In this document: piece after piece, positions 7,541 through 18,595 of the stretch | Layout: each line of letters starts with the position of its first letter | How positions within the stretch are numbered: position 1 is the first letter of the stretch | DNA from: Planococcus sp. APC 4015 | GTDB taxonomy: Bacteria > Actinomycetota > Actinomycetes > Actinomycetales > Microbacteriaceae | NCBI GenBank assembly: GCA_030407505.1 | Contig: JASDDH010000024.1 | Span: 1-55,767 of the forward strand | Reading direction: 5' to 3' | Length of the DNA stretch: 55,767 nt | Translations under genes and position numbers: made by a program | The notes under the pieces: model-generated | Told to the model about the DNA's origin: nothing | Databases searched by the model: none | The model's input: only the letters and a program-made list of their open reading frames with translations

Positions 7541-9264
7541 GCCTGCACCGCCAGCTGCGAATCGACGATCTCTCGGTAGGTCGTACTGGACTCGATCAGC
7601 TCCTCGTGCGTGCCGAGCCCGACCATGCGGCCGTCCTCGAGCACGACGATGCGATCGGCCTCGGTGATCGTCGAGACGCGCTGCGCGACGACGATCTTGG
7701 TCACATGGGGCAGCTCGCGCCACAGCGCCTGGCGCAGCCGGGCATCGGTGGTGAGATCGAGCGCCGAGAACGAGTCGTCGAAGACCAGGATGTCGGGCTG
7801 GTGCACGATCGCGCGGGCGATCGCGAGCCTCTGGCGCTGACCACCCGAGACGTTCGTGCCGCCCTGAGCGATGCGTGCGCCGAGCTGCCCGTCCATCTGC
7901 TCGACGAAGTCACGCCCCTGGGCGATCTCGAGGGCGGCCCACAACTCATCGTCGGTGGCGTCCTCCCGGCCGAAGCGCAGGTTGGAGGCGACGGTTCCGG
8001 AGAAGAGGAACGGACGCTGCGGCACGAGGCCGATGCCCTTCCACAGCAGATCGAGATCGGCCTCGCGCACGTCGACGCCGCCCACGAGGACCGCCCCGCT
8101 CGTGACGTCGAACAACCGCGGGATCAGCGAGACGAGAGTGGTCTTGCCTGCGCCCGTCGACCCGACCACGGCGACGGTCTCGCCGGGAGCGGCATCGAAC
8201 GTGATGTTCTTCAGCACCGGCGACTCGGCACCCGGATAGGTGAACTCGGCGTCGCGGAAGCTCACGGCGCCGCGGGACGGGAAGACGGCCACGGGGTTCT
8301 CTGCGCGCACGAGGGTCGACTCGCTCGCGAGCACCTCGCCGATGCGCTCGGCGGAGACCGCGGCCCGCGGGATCATGATGACCATGAAGCTCGCCATGAG
8401 CACGCCCATCAGGATCTGGGCGATGTACTGCATGAACGCGAACAGCGTGCCGATCTCGATCGTGCCCGCATCGACTTCGATGCCGCCGAACCAGATGACG
8501 CCGACGACGGTGACGTTGAGCACCAGCATCGCGAGCGGGAACAGCAGGACGAAGAGCGAGCCGACCTTGCGCCCGACCACCATGATGTCGGTGTTGGCGA
8601 CGCCGAAACGCTGCTCTTCGATGTCTTCGCGCACGAACGCCCGCACGACGCGCACGCCGGTCAGCTGCTCGCGCAGCACGCGGTTGACGGCGTCGAGCTT
8701 CTTCTGGAACTGCCGGAACAGCGGCACCATGCGGCTGACGACCAGCAGCACCATGACCAGCAGCAGCGGAACGGCGACGGCGATGAGCCACCCGAGCCCG
8801 AGGTCTTGGCGCAGCGCCATGATGACGCCGCCGATCGCGAGGAGCGGGGCGGTGACCAGCATGGTCGAACCCATCATCGCGAGCATCTGCACCTGCTGCA
8901 CGTCGTTCGTGTTGCGGGTGATGAGCGATCCGGGGCCGAAAGCCGAGACCTCGCGCTCCGAGAACCCGCTCACCTTCTCGTAGATGTCGCGGCGGATGTC
9001 GCGGCCGGCGGCCATCGAAGCGCGGGCGGCGAAGTACGTCGCGATGATCGCCGCGATGATCTGCCCGAATGAGATCATGAGCATCAGCATGCCGGTCGAC
9101 CAGATGTAGGGCACGTCGCCCTGCGAGACGCCCTGGTCGATGATGTCGGCGTTCAGACGTGGCAGGTAGAGCGTCGCCGCCGCGGACGCGACCTGGAACA
9201 CCAGCAGCGCGATGAGCAGCCAGCGGTAGGGCTTGAGATATCGGATGAGGAGTCGGCCGAGCAC
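7537..9264 (-). CDS. ABC exporter subunit with degenerate ATPase site
   Basis: 575 aa from the GTG complementary to 9262-9264, preceded by TTTGGAGAAC as ribosome-binding site. The frame runs further upstream but without that support. Six membrane helices begin at LLIRYLKPYRWLLIALLVFQ. The ATPase domain has Walker A GSTGAGKTTL and a normal signature NVSGGQRQRLAIARA. The Walker B is ILVFDDSFSALD, with Asp in place of the catalytic Glu, and the switch His is replaced by Gln (VVAQRVST). These changes mark it as the non-catalytic half of a heterodimer with the downstream subunit, to which it is translationally coupled. Confidence 0.9.
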   Translation of the reverse strand: MLGRLLIRYLKPYRWLLIALLVFQVASAAATLYLPRLNADIIDQGVSQGDVPYIWSTGMLMLMISFGQIIAAIIATYFAARASMAAGRDIRRDIYEKVSGFSEREVSAFGPGSLITRNTNDVQQVQMLAMMGSTMLVTAPLLAIGGVIMALRQDLGLGWLIAVAVPLLLVMVLLVVSRMVPLFRQFQKKLDAVNRVLREQLTGVRVVRAFVREDIEEQRFGVANTDIMVVGRKVGSLFVLLFPLAMLVLNVTVVGVIWFGGIEVDAGTIEIGTLFAFMQYIAQILMGVLMASFMVIMIPRAAVSAERIGEVLASESTLVRAENPVAVFPSRGAVSFRDAEFTYPGAESPVLKNITFDAAPGETVAVVGSTGAGKTTLVSLIPRLFDVTSGAVLVGGVDVREADLDLLWKGIGLVPQRPFLFSGTVASNLRFGREDATDDELWAALEIAQGRDFVEQMDGQLGARIAQGGTNVSGGQRQRLAIARAIVHQPDILVFDDSFSALDLTTDARLRQALWRELPHVTKIVVAQRVSTITEADRIVVLEDGRMVGLGTHEELIESSTTYREIVDSQLAVQA

Positions 9265-9362
9265 GAGTTCTCCAAAGATGAGTCGACGGCGCAGAAGCGC
9301 GCTCTTCAGGGTACGACCCTCCGCCGACACCCGACACGCCGATCGCGTACGCCGTGAGCGAA

Positions 9363-10451
9363 TCAGCCCGATCGATCGGATGCCGGCGGGCGTGCGGCAT
9401 CCGGATCACCTGACAGCCACCGCAGCCAGCGCGTTCCCGGGTCGCCCTCGAGGACGAGCGCACGCACGAGCAGCGTCAGCGGGATCGACAGGATCGCGCC
9501 CAGCGGCCCGATCACGAACGTCCAGAAGATGACAGAGAAGAAGCTCAGCGTGAGGCTCAGGTTGACGGCGTCGCTGACGAACTTCGGCTGGATGAGCACC
9601 TGCAGCGTCACGTTGACGACGCAGTAGATCGCGATGACGGCCAGCATCATCGGCCATCCGCCCACGACGAGCGCGAGGAGCGCCGGCGGGATGACGCCCA
9701 GCACGAACCCGATGTTCGGCACGAAGTTGGTGACGAAGGCGAGGATCGCCCAGACAATCGGCGCGGGCACTCCCAGCGCCCAGAGTGCGAGTCCGTCGAT
9801 GACCGCGACGATCGCCCCGAAGACGGCGTTGACGATGTAGTAGCGGCGCACGCCCGTGTTGAAGGCCTGGAAACGACGCACGGTCGGTCGGATCGCCGAG
9901 CCGAACGAGGCCTCGGCGCGGGCGTACCGGGCGCCGTCGGCCGACATGAAGATCACGTAGGCCAGCACGAAGAAGAAGGCGGTGAGCACGGTGAGCACGG
10001 TCCCGCCGAGGGATGCGGCGAACGACGCGATCGTCGACGGATCGAGCAGATCGCCCGTCGCGTCGGCGGCCTGGGAGTCGAGTCCGAGCGACTGCAGCCA
10101 GGCGATGACCGCCTGCGCCGTCGCCCGCAGCTCATCCGAGAAATCCGCGACGAGACGGACGAACTGATTGCCGGCGAACCAGAGCAGACCGACCATGACG
10201 GCCAGCACCGTGAAAGCGAGCAGGATGACGGCGGTCGTCGCGGTCCACGACGGCCACCCGCGCCTTTCGAGCGGATGCCGCAGCGGATGGCAGATGATGA
10301 CGATCACCGCCGCGAGGGCCAGCGGTCCGACGAGCTCACGGGCGAACGAGAGTCCGGCGAGGGCGATGACCGCCGCGGCGAGCCCGATGAGCACACGCAG
10401 CGTCGGTGAGAGCAGGGGCGCGGCGGGCTGCGGTGCGGCCGGCTTCTTCAA
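9363..10451 (-). CDS. AI-2E/PerM family membrane transporter
   Basis: 362 aa. The chosen start is the TTG complementary to 10449-10451. GGAGG lies 7 bases upstream, and the start overlaps the stop of the upstream channel gene as TTGA. The protein has about eight hydrophobic segments, beginning RVLIGLAAAVIALAGLSF. The PerM/AI-2E hallmark is the C-terminal region GAIVAVIDGLALWALGVPAP, then FVPNIGFVLGVIPPALLAL and IGPLGAILSIPLTLLVRAL. Family members export autoinducer-2 or move ions such as Na+; the substrate cannot be decided here. Confidence 0.88.
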   Translation of the reverse strand: MKKPAAPQPAAPLLSPTLRVLIGLAAAVIALAGLSFARELVGPLALAAVIVIICHPLRHPLERRGWPSWTATTAVILLAFTVLAVMVGLLWFAGNQFVRLVADFSDELRATAQAVIAWLQSLGLDSQAADATGDLLDPSTIASFAASLGGTVLTVLTAFFFVLAYVIFMSADGARYARAEASFGSAIRPTVRRFQAFNTGVRRYYIVNAVFGAIVAVIDGLALWALGVPAPIVWAILAFVTNFVPNIGFVLGVIPPALLALVVGGWPMMLAVIAIYCVVNVTLQVLIQPKFVSDAVNLSLTLSFFSVIFWTFVIGPLGAILSIPLTLLVRALVLEGDPGTRWLRWLSGDPDAARPPASDRSG

Positions 10452-11200
10452 GACGCGTCCTCCGCGGCATCCGCCTTCTCGGCATCGCCGAGGTGCTCGG
10501 GTTGCGCCTGCGCGTTCGCCACCCGTTCGAGCACCGCCGACGAGATCGTCGCCACGATGAGCCCGACCAGCACCACCCCGCCGGCCATGAGCACCACGGC
10601 CGCGACACGTCCGGGAACCGTGACCGGCACGAAATCGCCGTAGCCGACGGTGGTCACGGTGCAGAAGGCCCACCACACGGCGTCGCCGAAGCTGTCGATG
10701 GATGCGCCCGGCGCGTCGCGCTCGAACTGCAGGACCACGAGCGAGATGTACCAGATCAGCAGCAGCGCCGACCCGACGCCGTAGATCAGAAGGCGCGCGC
10801 GCAGGGTCGACCCCGCCGAGCGTCGGAAGGTCGCGAGACGCGTCGAGGCGTCGAGCAGCCGCACGGGCCGCAGAGCCGGCATGACCACCATCGCGAGCGA
10901 TGAGAGATGCGATCTGACCCAGGCGCCGCGCGGACGGGAGAGCGCCAGACGCACGAGGTAGTCCGAGACGAACAGCAGCCACGACAGACCGATGATGAGC
11001 GACGTCAGCACGGCCGCGCCGCCGGTCAGGCGCCCGATGACGTGGACCGTGTACGAGACGAGGAACAGGAGCGCGGCGATCGTGAGCGGCCAGTACATCG
11101 CCGACGACCAGCGCCGTGTCGCATCTGTCTCGCCGGGCTTGGTCTTGATCGGCACCGCGGGCGCCCGGACCCCGGCGGCCGCACCCGTCTCATCGGTCAC
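10448..11200 (-). CDS. Potassium channel family protein
   Basis: 250 aa with a GTG start. The selectivity filter is explicit: FCTVTTVGYGDFVPVT. It is flanked by an inner helix RLLIYGVGSALLLIWYISLV and an outer helix VAAVVLMAGGVVLVGLIVAT. Two or three more N-terminal helices precede the pore, including a weakly basic segment (LRPVRLLDASTRLATFRR) in the S4 position. The layout therefore recalls a reduced voltage-gated-type channel with few gating charges. No RCK/TrkA domain follows. It is translationally coupled to the AI-2E-type transporter downstream. Confidence 0.9.
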   Translation of the reverse strand: MTDETGAAAGVRAPAVPIKTKPGETDATRRWSSAMYWPLTIAALLFLVSYTVHVIGRLTGGAAVLTSLIIGLSWLLFVSDYLVRLALSRPRGAWVRSHLSSLAMVVMPALRPVRLLDASTRLATFRRSAGSTLRARLLIYGVGSALLLIWYISLVVLQFERDAPGASIDSFGDAVWWAFCTVTTVGYGDFVPVTVPGRVAAVVLMAGGVVLVGLIVATISSAVLERVANAQAQPEHLGDAEKADAAEDAS

Positions 11201-11280
11201 GGTCGAACTCTAGGGCGACGACGTCGCCGCGCACCCGAGCCTCGCCGCGCGACCGATCGGCGTGAGGTGCGCACACGGGA

Positions 11281-12339
11281 TCAGCGCTCCGTGTCCTGCT
11301 GCAGCGCCGACGCGTTGCGGATGAAGAGGATGATCCAGGTGAAGACGAGGATCCCCGCGACGAGCTCGACCGCGGTGAGGGTGTAGTAGCCGACGGCGAA
11401 GAAGACCGCGAGCACGACGATCACGGCGACGAACAGCCAGCCCAGCAGCACGAAGGCGCGCGGCATGCCGGGGATCCAGCGATGCAGGTTGAAGATCAGC
11501 ACGGCGAACGCCACGACCATTCCGGATGCCACGCCGGTGTGGATCGCGAAGAACCTGTCGACGGGGAACACACCCACGAGACCCAGGAACACACCGACCA
11601 CGATGAGGCATGCCCGTACCCGCCCGACACCTTTCGGATCGGGCGTCGGGATGCCGGCGGTCGCGTACCGCGCGAGGGTCGTCACGATGATGCCCGCGAC
11701 GATGAGCGTCAGGTTGAAGGTCTTCGACGACAGGTCGTCGTTCATGCCCAGCGCGCTCAGGTTGTCCTTCCACCAGTACGGATCGCTCGCGGTGAGCATG
11801 CTGGCGATCACCCCTTCGGCGAGGAAGACCGCGAGCACAACGGCGAGCAGCTCGAGATCCATGTGCGTGGCCGAGTAGAAGACGATGTACGCCGTCACGG
11901 CTGCGATCGCCCCCGCGAGGATGATGACCGGGAAGGCGAACACCTCGGCGCCGATGAAGCCGCGTTCGAGGATGTCGGCGAGCAGCGTCCACGTCAGCAG
12001 GGCGATGATCGCGTGCGCGAACGAGAGCGCGGCGATGTCGACGACGTCGAGGAGGCCCATGCGTCCGCCCTCGCGCACGACGAGTCTTCCGGCGACGAAG
12101 GCGAGGATCGCGATCACGGCGGCGGCGATCGCGGCGAACTGACCCAGCGACCCGGGCCCGGCGATCGGGGCGTCGTCGAATCGGAAGACGATGAGCGCCG
12201 CCAGTCCGGTCACGATGAAGGCGACGGCCCCGACGCCGAGGGCGAGACTCTCGAGCGATCGCTCACCCGTGCCCTCGGCGGTCGCCGTGGCGAGGAGCCG
12301 GGACTGCCGGCGCGATGCGGGTGACGAGACTGTGCTCAC
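11281..12339 (-). CDS. DUF998-like multi-pass membrane protein
   Basis: 352 aa, GTG start, with roughly nine or ten hydrophobic helices spread over the whole length. A conserved-looking loop reads ASDPYWWKDNLSALGMNDD, and FPVDRFFAIHTGVASGMV is typical of DUF998-type proteins. No catalytic motif is seen. It stands alone between the channel gene and the divergent DUF2252 gene, so the context gives no clue to its role. Confidence 0.65.
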   Translation of the reverse strand: MSTVSSPASRRQSRLLATATAEGTGERSLESLALGVGAVAFIVTGLAALIVFRFDDAPIAGPGSLGQFAAIAAAVIAILAFVAGRLVVREGGRMGLLDVVDIAALSFAHAIIALLTWTLLADILERGFIGAEVFAFPVIILAGAIAAVTAYIVFYSATHMDLELLAVVLAVFLAEGVIASMLTASDPYWWKDNLSALGMNDDLSSKTFNLTLIVAGIIVTTLARYATAGIPTPDPKGVGRVRACLIVVGVFLGLVGVFPVDRFFAIHTGVASGMVVAFAVLIFNLHRWIPGMPRAFVLLGWLFVAVIVVLAVFFAVGYYTLTAVELVAGILVFTWIILFIRNASALQQDTER

Positions 12340-12395
12340 GGCCAGAGATTACTGCCCACTGACGCGAACGGGCAGGGGTAGGCCACAATGACGCC

Positions 12396-13766
12396 ATGAG
12401 CACACCGTCCGCACCGCCCGTCGCCGGGGCTTGGTCGCATCCGCCGACCGTCGCCGACCGCATCGCCGAGGGCCGCCTCGCACGTCGGCGCGTGGCGCGC
12501 AGCACGCTCTCGCGACTGACGGCGACGGACCGCGACCCGCTCGGCATCCTGAACAGGCAGAATGCGACCCGGCTGCAGGAGCTCATCCCGCTGAGGACCG
12601 AGCGGATGTCGGCGAGCCCGTTCGCCTTCTATCGGGGGACCGCCGCGATCCAGGCCGCCGATCTTGCTGCCGACCCGCACACCGGCATCCTCGTGCCCTC
12701 GTGCGGTGACGCGCACATCGCGAACTTCGGGTTCTACGCGTCGCCGCAGCGCACACTGGTCTTCGACCTGAACGACTTCGACGAGGCCGCGTGGGCACCG
12801 TGGGAGTGGGACGTCAAACGGCTGGTGACGAGCATCGTCATCGGCGGGCAGGCGACGTCGCGCGACGAGCAGGTCGTGACGGATGCCGCCCTCGCTGCGG
12901 TGCGCACGTACGCCCGAGCCATGGCCGCCTACGCCAAGACCAGCCCGATGACGCGATACTTCGAGCACTTCGATGCCGGCGCCGCCGTCGCCTCGGCCGA
13001 CCGCGCCACGCGCGCCGTCGTCGACGAGGCGATCCGCGACGCGCACAAGCGCACGGCCCGGCGGGCGATGAAGCGCCTCACCGAGACCGGTCCCGACGGA
13101 AGGCTGACGTTTGTCGAACTGCCCCCGACGATGATGCACGTGGATGCCGGCACCCACGGACGCCTGCACGAGAATCTGCGTCTGTACCGCGAGACGGTCA
13201 ACATCGACATCCGCATGCTCCTCACGCACTACACGGTCTCCGACATCGCGATGCGTGTCATCGGCGTCGGAAGCGTCGGAACACGGTGCACCCTCATCGT
13301 TCTGCAGGACGGCGACGGCGACGCCCTCCTGCTGCAGGGCAAGGAGGCCGGGCAGAGCGTGCTCGTGGAGTACGGCGGCATCGCGCAGCCCGAGGCATTC
13401 ACCGAGCACGTCGCCGAGTTCGGGGAGGGCGGCCGGGTCGTGGCGATGCAGCGCATCCTGCAGGCGGTGTCCGACCCGTTCCTCGGCCATCTGCGGGCTT
13501 ACGGAGGCGACTTCTACGTACGCCAGTTCCATGACATGAAGGGCGGGATCGAGGCCGAGGAGCTCGAGGACCGGCCGTTCCGCGCCTACGCCGAAGCGTG
13601 CGCGGCGACGCTCGCCCGCGCGCACGCGCAATCACCGAACGCCGCGGTCATCGCCGGCTACATCGGCAACGGCCGGGTCATCGGCGAGTCGCTGCTCGAG
13701 TGGGCCTACGCCTACGCTGCGCTGTCGAAGCAGGATCACGACGCGTTCGTCGCGGCATCCGCCTGA
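12396..13766 (+). CDS. DUF2252 family protein
   Basis: 456 aa. It has the DUF2252 signature blocks FAFYRGTAA, VPSCGDAHIANFGFYAS and VFDLNDFDEAAWAPWEWDVK, and a C-terminal FYVRQFHDMKGGIE. These blocks resemble the catalytic loop (GDxHxxN) and metal-binding Asp (NDFD) of aminoglycoside-phosphotransferase-like kinases, so a kinase-like fold is likely. No substrate is established. It converges on hspR with one base between the stop codons. Confidence 0.9.
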   Translation: MSTPSAPPVAGAWSHPPTVADRIAEGRLARRRVARSTLSRLTATDRDPLGILNRQNATRLQELIPLRTERMSASPFAFYRGTAAIQAADLAADPHTGILVPSCGDAHIANFGFYASPQRTLVFDLNDFDEAAWAPWEWDVKRLVTSIVIGGQATSRDEQVVTDAALAAVRTYARAMAAYAKTSPMTRYFEHFDAGAAVASADRATRAVVDEAIRDAHKRTARRAMKRLTETGPDGRLTFVELPPTMMHVDAGTHGRLHENLRLYRETVNIDIRMLLTHYTVSDIAMRVIGVGSVGTRCTLIVLQDGDGDALLLQGKEAGQSVLVEYGGIAQPEAFTEHVAEFGEGGRVVAMQRILQAVSDPFLGHLRAYGGDFYVRQFHDMKGGIEAEELEDRPFRAYAEACAATLARAHAQSPNAAVIAGYIGNGRVIGESLLEWAYAYAALSKQDHDAFVAASA

Positions 13767-13767
13767 A

Positions 13768-14226
13768 TCACTCTTCTTCGTCGGTGTCTTCGACCGGTGC
13801 GATCGGATGCCGGGGGCGCCACAGCACCACGTCGGTCGCACGCCGCACGCGGGTGCCGTGGCGCAGCGACACGACGGCGCCGGTGGCCCCGGCGGCGAAG
13901 ACCCGCGCACCCGGTCGCCGGTCGAGCTCCGAGCGCATCGCGTTCTCGAGGTCGCGCACGCGGTGGTGCAGCTCGCGCACGCGGCTCTCGAGCTCGAGGA
14001 TGCGCACGATCGCGGGCAGCCCGATGCCGTCGGATGACATCCGGGCGACCTCGCGAAGCTGCTCGACGTGGCGAAGCGAGTAGCGCCGCGACCCGCCCCG
14101 GGTGCGGGCGGGCACCACGAGACCGAGCCGGTCGTACTGCCGGAGGGTCTGCGGATGCATGCCCGAGAGCTCGGCGGCCACGGCGATCGCGAAGATCGGG
14201 GCGTCCTCGTCGATGTTCTCGCTCAT
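13768..14226 (-). CDS. hspR: HspR, MerR-family heat-shock repressor
   Basis: 152 aa, last gene of the dnaK operon. The MerR-type helix-turn-helix is clear: IAVAAELSGMHPQTLRQYDR, then LVVPARTRGGSRRYS. A helical stretch follows, suited to dimerisation (VRILELESRVRELHHRVRDL). In actinobacteria HspR binds inverted repeats called HAIR upstream of dnaK, using DnaK as co-repressor, to keep the operon off at normal temperature. Two HAIR-like sites lie upstream of dnaK here. The C-terminus is acidic (EDTDEEE). Confidence 0.95.
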   Translation of the reverse strand: MSENIDEDAPIFAIAVAAELSGMHPQTLRQYDRLGLVVPARTRGGSRRYSLRHVEQLREVARMSSDGIGLPAIVRILELESRVRELHHRVRDLENAMRSELDRRPGARVFAAGATGAVVSLRHGTRVRRATDVVLWRPRHPIAPVEDTDEEE

Positions 14227-14240
14227 GGTCTCACCTCGTC

Positions 14241-15233
14241 TCAGCCGTGCGACTTCGCCATGAGGTCGCCGCGCGGGTTCTCCTTGGGCTCGAGCTCGCG
14301 GAACCGCTCGAGCGCCTCGCGAGCGGCTTCGTCGAGGTGGGCGGGAACCGCCACCTGCACCTCGGCGAGCAGGTCGCCGGTGCCCTTGGCCGTGTCGACG
14401 CCGCGGCCCTTCACGCGCAGCACCCGACCCGACGGGGTGCCGGGGGCGACGCGCAGCTTGACGGGGTCGCCCCCGAGCGTGGGGACCTCGATGGTGGCGC
14501 CGAGCGCCGCCTCGGTGAAGGTCACCGGCACGACGACGCGCAGGTTGAGGCCTTCACGCGAGAACACGGGATGCGGCCGCACGTTCACCTGGACGACGAT
14601 GTCGCCGGTCTCGCCGCCGTCGGGCGACGGGCGACCGCGGCCGCGCAGCCGGATCTTCTGACCGTCCGACACCCCCGCGGGGATCTTCACCTTGAAGGGC
14701 TTGCCGTCCTCGCCCTGCAGCGTGATCGTCTCGCCCTTGGTCGCGGTGAGGAAGTCCACCGTCGTGCGAGCCGTGACGTCGGAGCCGCGGGTCGGACCGC
14801 CGTAGCCGCGGAAGCCGCCGCTCGTCTGGCCGAACCGGCCCGAGCCGAACCCGCCGCCGGCCTGCTGGCCGAACATCGAGAAGATGTCGTCGAAGTCCTG
14901 CGGGGTCGTCCGGGCGCCACCTCGGCCCTGGCCGAACTGCGAGAACACGTCCTCGAAGCCGGCTCCCTGACCGCTCGCGGCGAAGCGCGGCGCGCCCGAG
15001 CCCATCGCGCGGATCTGGTCGTACTCCGCCCGCTGCTCGGTGTCGCTGAGCACCGAGTACGCCTCGCTGACCTCTTTGAACTTCGCCTCGGCCGTGGCAT
15101 CACCCTGGTTGGAGTCGGGGTGGTACTTGCGGGCGAGCTTGCGGTACGTCTTCTTGAGGTCGGCGTCGGAGATGTCCTTCGAGACGCCGAGCGTCTTGTA
15201 GAAGTCCTTCTCGAACCAGTCCTGGCTGGCCAT
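14241..15233 (-). CDS. dnaJ: DnaJ co-chaperone lacking the zinc-finger domain
   Basis: 330 aa. The J domain at the N-terminus contains the HPD motif (KLARKYHPDSN). A Gly/Phe-rich linker follows (GGFGSGRFGQTSGGFRGYGG), then two C-terminal substrate-binding beta domains. No CxxCxGxG repeats are present, so it is a type II (CbpA-like) J protein. That is the form usually encoded in the actinobacterial dnaK operon; a zinc-finger DnaJ is normally encoded elsewhere with hrcA. It stimulates the DnaK ATPase and delivers unfolded clients. It lies 3 bp after grpE and 14 bp before hspR. Confidence 0.95.
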   Translation of the reverse strand: MASQDWFEKDFYKTLGVSKDISDADLKKTYRKLARKYHPDSNQGDATAEAKFKEVSEAYSVLSDTEQRAEYDQIRAMGSGAPRFAASGQGAGFEDVFSQFGQGRGGARTTPQDFDDIFSMFGQQAGGGFGSGRFGQTSGGFRGYGGPTRGSDVTARTTVDFLTATKGETITLQGEDGKPFKVKIPAGVSDGQKIRLRGRGRPSPDGGETGDIVVQVNVRPHPVFSREGLNLRVVVPVTFTEAALGATIEVPTLGGDPVKLRVAPGTPSGRVLRVKGRGVDTAKGTGDLLAEVQVAVPAHLDEAAREALERFRELEPKENPRGDLMAKSHG

Positions 15234-15236
15234 GGC

Positions 15237-15827
15237 CTACTCCACCGGAACGGCGACGACGACCTTCGCGGGCCGCAGCTCGATCGAGCCGAGTCGATAG
15301 CCCACCTCGACGACCTCGAGGATCGTCGGTGCGGTCGCCCCGGGGGTCGGAGCCTGGAAGATCGCCTCGTGCTGCTGAGGATCGAACGGCTCGCCGGCCG
15401 TGCCGTACGCGACCATGCCCAGGCGCTCGGCGACGCCGCGCACCTTCTCGGCGATCGCGAAGAATGCGGTGCCCTCTTCGAGGTCGCCGTGCTTCTCAGC
15501 GCGGGCGAGGTCGTCGAGCGCGGGGATGAGGCCCTTGGCCGCAGCACCCTTGGCGCGCTCGATCTCGATCTCGCGCTGCTCTTCGGTGCGCCGACGGTAG
15601 TTGGCGTATTCGGCCGTCAGGCGCTTGAGGTCGGCGAGATAGGCGGCCGCCTCGGGGGGAAGGTCGACGGCGTCGTCACCGACGATCGCCTCGTCGGTCT
15701 GCGCGGCACCGAGGATGTCGTCGACGGTCAGCGCGTCCTCCTGCGGAGCGGGGTCGGAGGCTTTCGCCTCCGACCCCTCTTCGCCGAGGACCTCGTCGCC
15801 GTTCGGCTCTTCGAAGTCCTTGGTCAT
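15237..15827 (-). CDS. grpE: GrpE nucleotide exchange factor
   Basis: 196 aa. An acidic N-terminus precedes the long dimerising helix (AAYLADLKRLTAEYANYRRR). The compact beta-rich head carries the GrpE signature near the end, with HEAIFQAPTPG and ILEVVEVGYRLG. It releases ADP from DnaK. It is encoded 4 bp after dnaK and 3 bp before dnaJ, so the operon is tightly packed. Confidence 0.97.
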   Translation of the reverse strand: MTKDFEEPNGDEVLGEEGSEAKASDPAPQEDALTVDDILGAAQTDEAIVGDDAVDLPPEAAAYLADLKRLTAEYANYRRRTEEQREIEIERAKGAAAKGLIPALDDLARAEKHGDLEEGTAFFAIAEKVRGVAERLGMVAYGTAGEPFDPQQHEAIFQAPTPGATAPTILEVVEVGYRLGSIELRPAKVVVAVPVE

Positions 15828-15831
15828 ATCC

Positions 15832-17809
<1,978 letters not shown>

Positions 17810-17816
17810 CCGAGAT

Positions 17817-17837
17817 GTTGAGCCGGGATGACTCAAG
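17817..17837. promoter_or_regulatory. HAIR-like HspR operator, proximal copy
   Basis: GTTGAGC-N7-ACTCAAG. The known HspR-associated inverted repeat is CTTGAGT-N7-ACTCAAG, so the right half is perfect and five of seven bases of the left half match with the correct 7-bp spacing. It lies about 125 bp upstream of the dnaK start. Confidence 0.8.
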
Positions 17838-17870
17838 GTTAGCGCGGCATCCGGAATCCTGCAAACGCAA

Positions 17871-17891
17871 CTTGCTATGAGTTGGCTCAAC
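17871..17891. promoter_or_regulatory. Second, weaker HAIR-like site
   Basis: CTTGCTA-N7-GCTCAAC: the left half keeps CTTG and the right half keeps CTCAA of the HAIR consensus with the same spacing. It begins 54 bp from the proximal copy. A dnaK promoter with several HAIRs is known from Streptomyces, so a second operator is reasonable but less certain. Confidence 0.5.
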
Positions 17892-17946
17892 TTTGTCGAT
17901 CGGGGTGACGCTGTCGGCGACCGTGTGGAGCAGGCAGGATGATGCC

Positions 17947-18516
17947 ATGGGACTCCCCTGGGACTTCACACCCCTGCACGGCGAGCGCATCGTCCTCGAC
18001 ACGCTCCGCCCCGACGACCTCGACGCGCTGTTCGCGATGCAGTCGGACCCCGAGGTCTGCCGGTACCTGCTCTACGAGGCGCGGTCGCTGCCCGAGGTGC
18101 GTGCTGCGCTGGCACGGGATGCCGCCGCCACCCGCCTCGCGTCGCCGGACGACTATCTTCAGCCCGCGATCCGCGATCCCGAGGGGCGGTTCGCTGGCAC
18201 GATGTATCTCAAGCTCGAGAGCGTCGATGACCGCACCGCCGAGATCGGCTGGATCCTCGCACCGTGGGCTCACGGGCGCGGGTACGCCTCGGAGGCTGCC
18301 CGACTGCTCCTCGACCTGTCGTTCGGCGAGCTCGGCCTGCACCGGGTATACGCCGAACTCGATCCGCGCAACTCGGCATCCGTCGCGCTCTGTCGGCGCC
18401 TCGGCATGCGGCACGAGGCACACCTCGTCGAGCACATGTGGCTCAAGGGCGAATGGACCGACACCGGCGTGTACGCGATCCTCGAGCGCGAGTGGCGCGA
18501 CCCCGGAGTAGTTTGA
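17947..18516 (+). CDS. GNAT family N-acetyltransferase
   Basis: 189 aa from the ATG at 17947, with AGGA upstream. The frame extends further upstream into the HAIR region, but that start has no support. It has the RimJ/RimL-type core: ETLRP-like opening IVLDTLRPDDLDALFAMQSD, the acetyl-CoA loop PWAHGRGYASEAARLLLDLS, and HRVYAELDPRNSASVALCRR near the end. It probably acetylates an amine on a small molecule or a protein N-terminus. It diverges from dnaK, and its 5' end is close to the HspR sites, so it could be affected by heat-shock control. Confidence 0.85.
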   Translation: MGLPWDFTPLHGERIVLDTLRPDDLDALFAMQSDPEVCRYLLYEARSLPEVRAALARDAAATRLASPDDYLQPAIRDPEGRFAGTMYLKLESVDDRTAEIGWILAPWAHGRGYASEAARLLLDLSFGELGLHRVYAELDPRNSASVALCRRLGMRHEAHLVEHMWLKGEWTDTGVYAILEREWRDPGVV

Positions 18517-18595
18517 TCCCAGTCGCAGCGGCGCGGCGCGGCATCCCGGACATCATCGGGGCCACGAAACCGCTCGTTCATCGAAGGGCCCTAGC

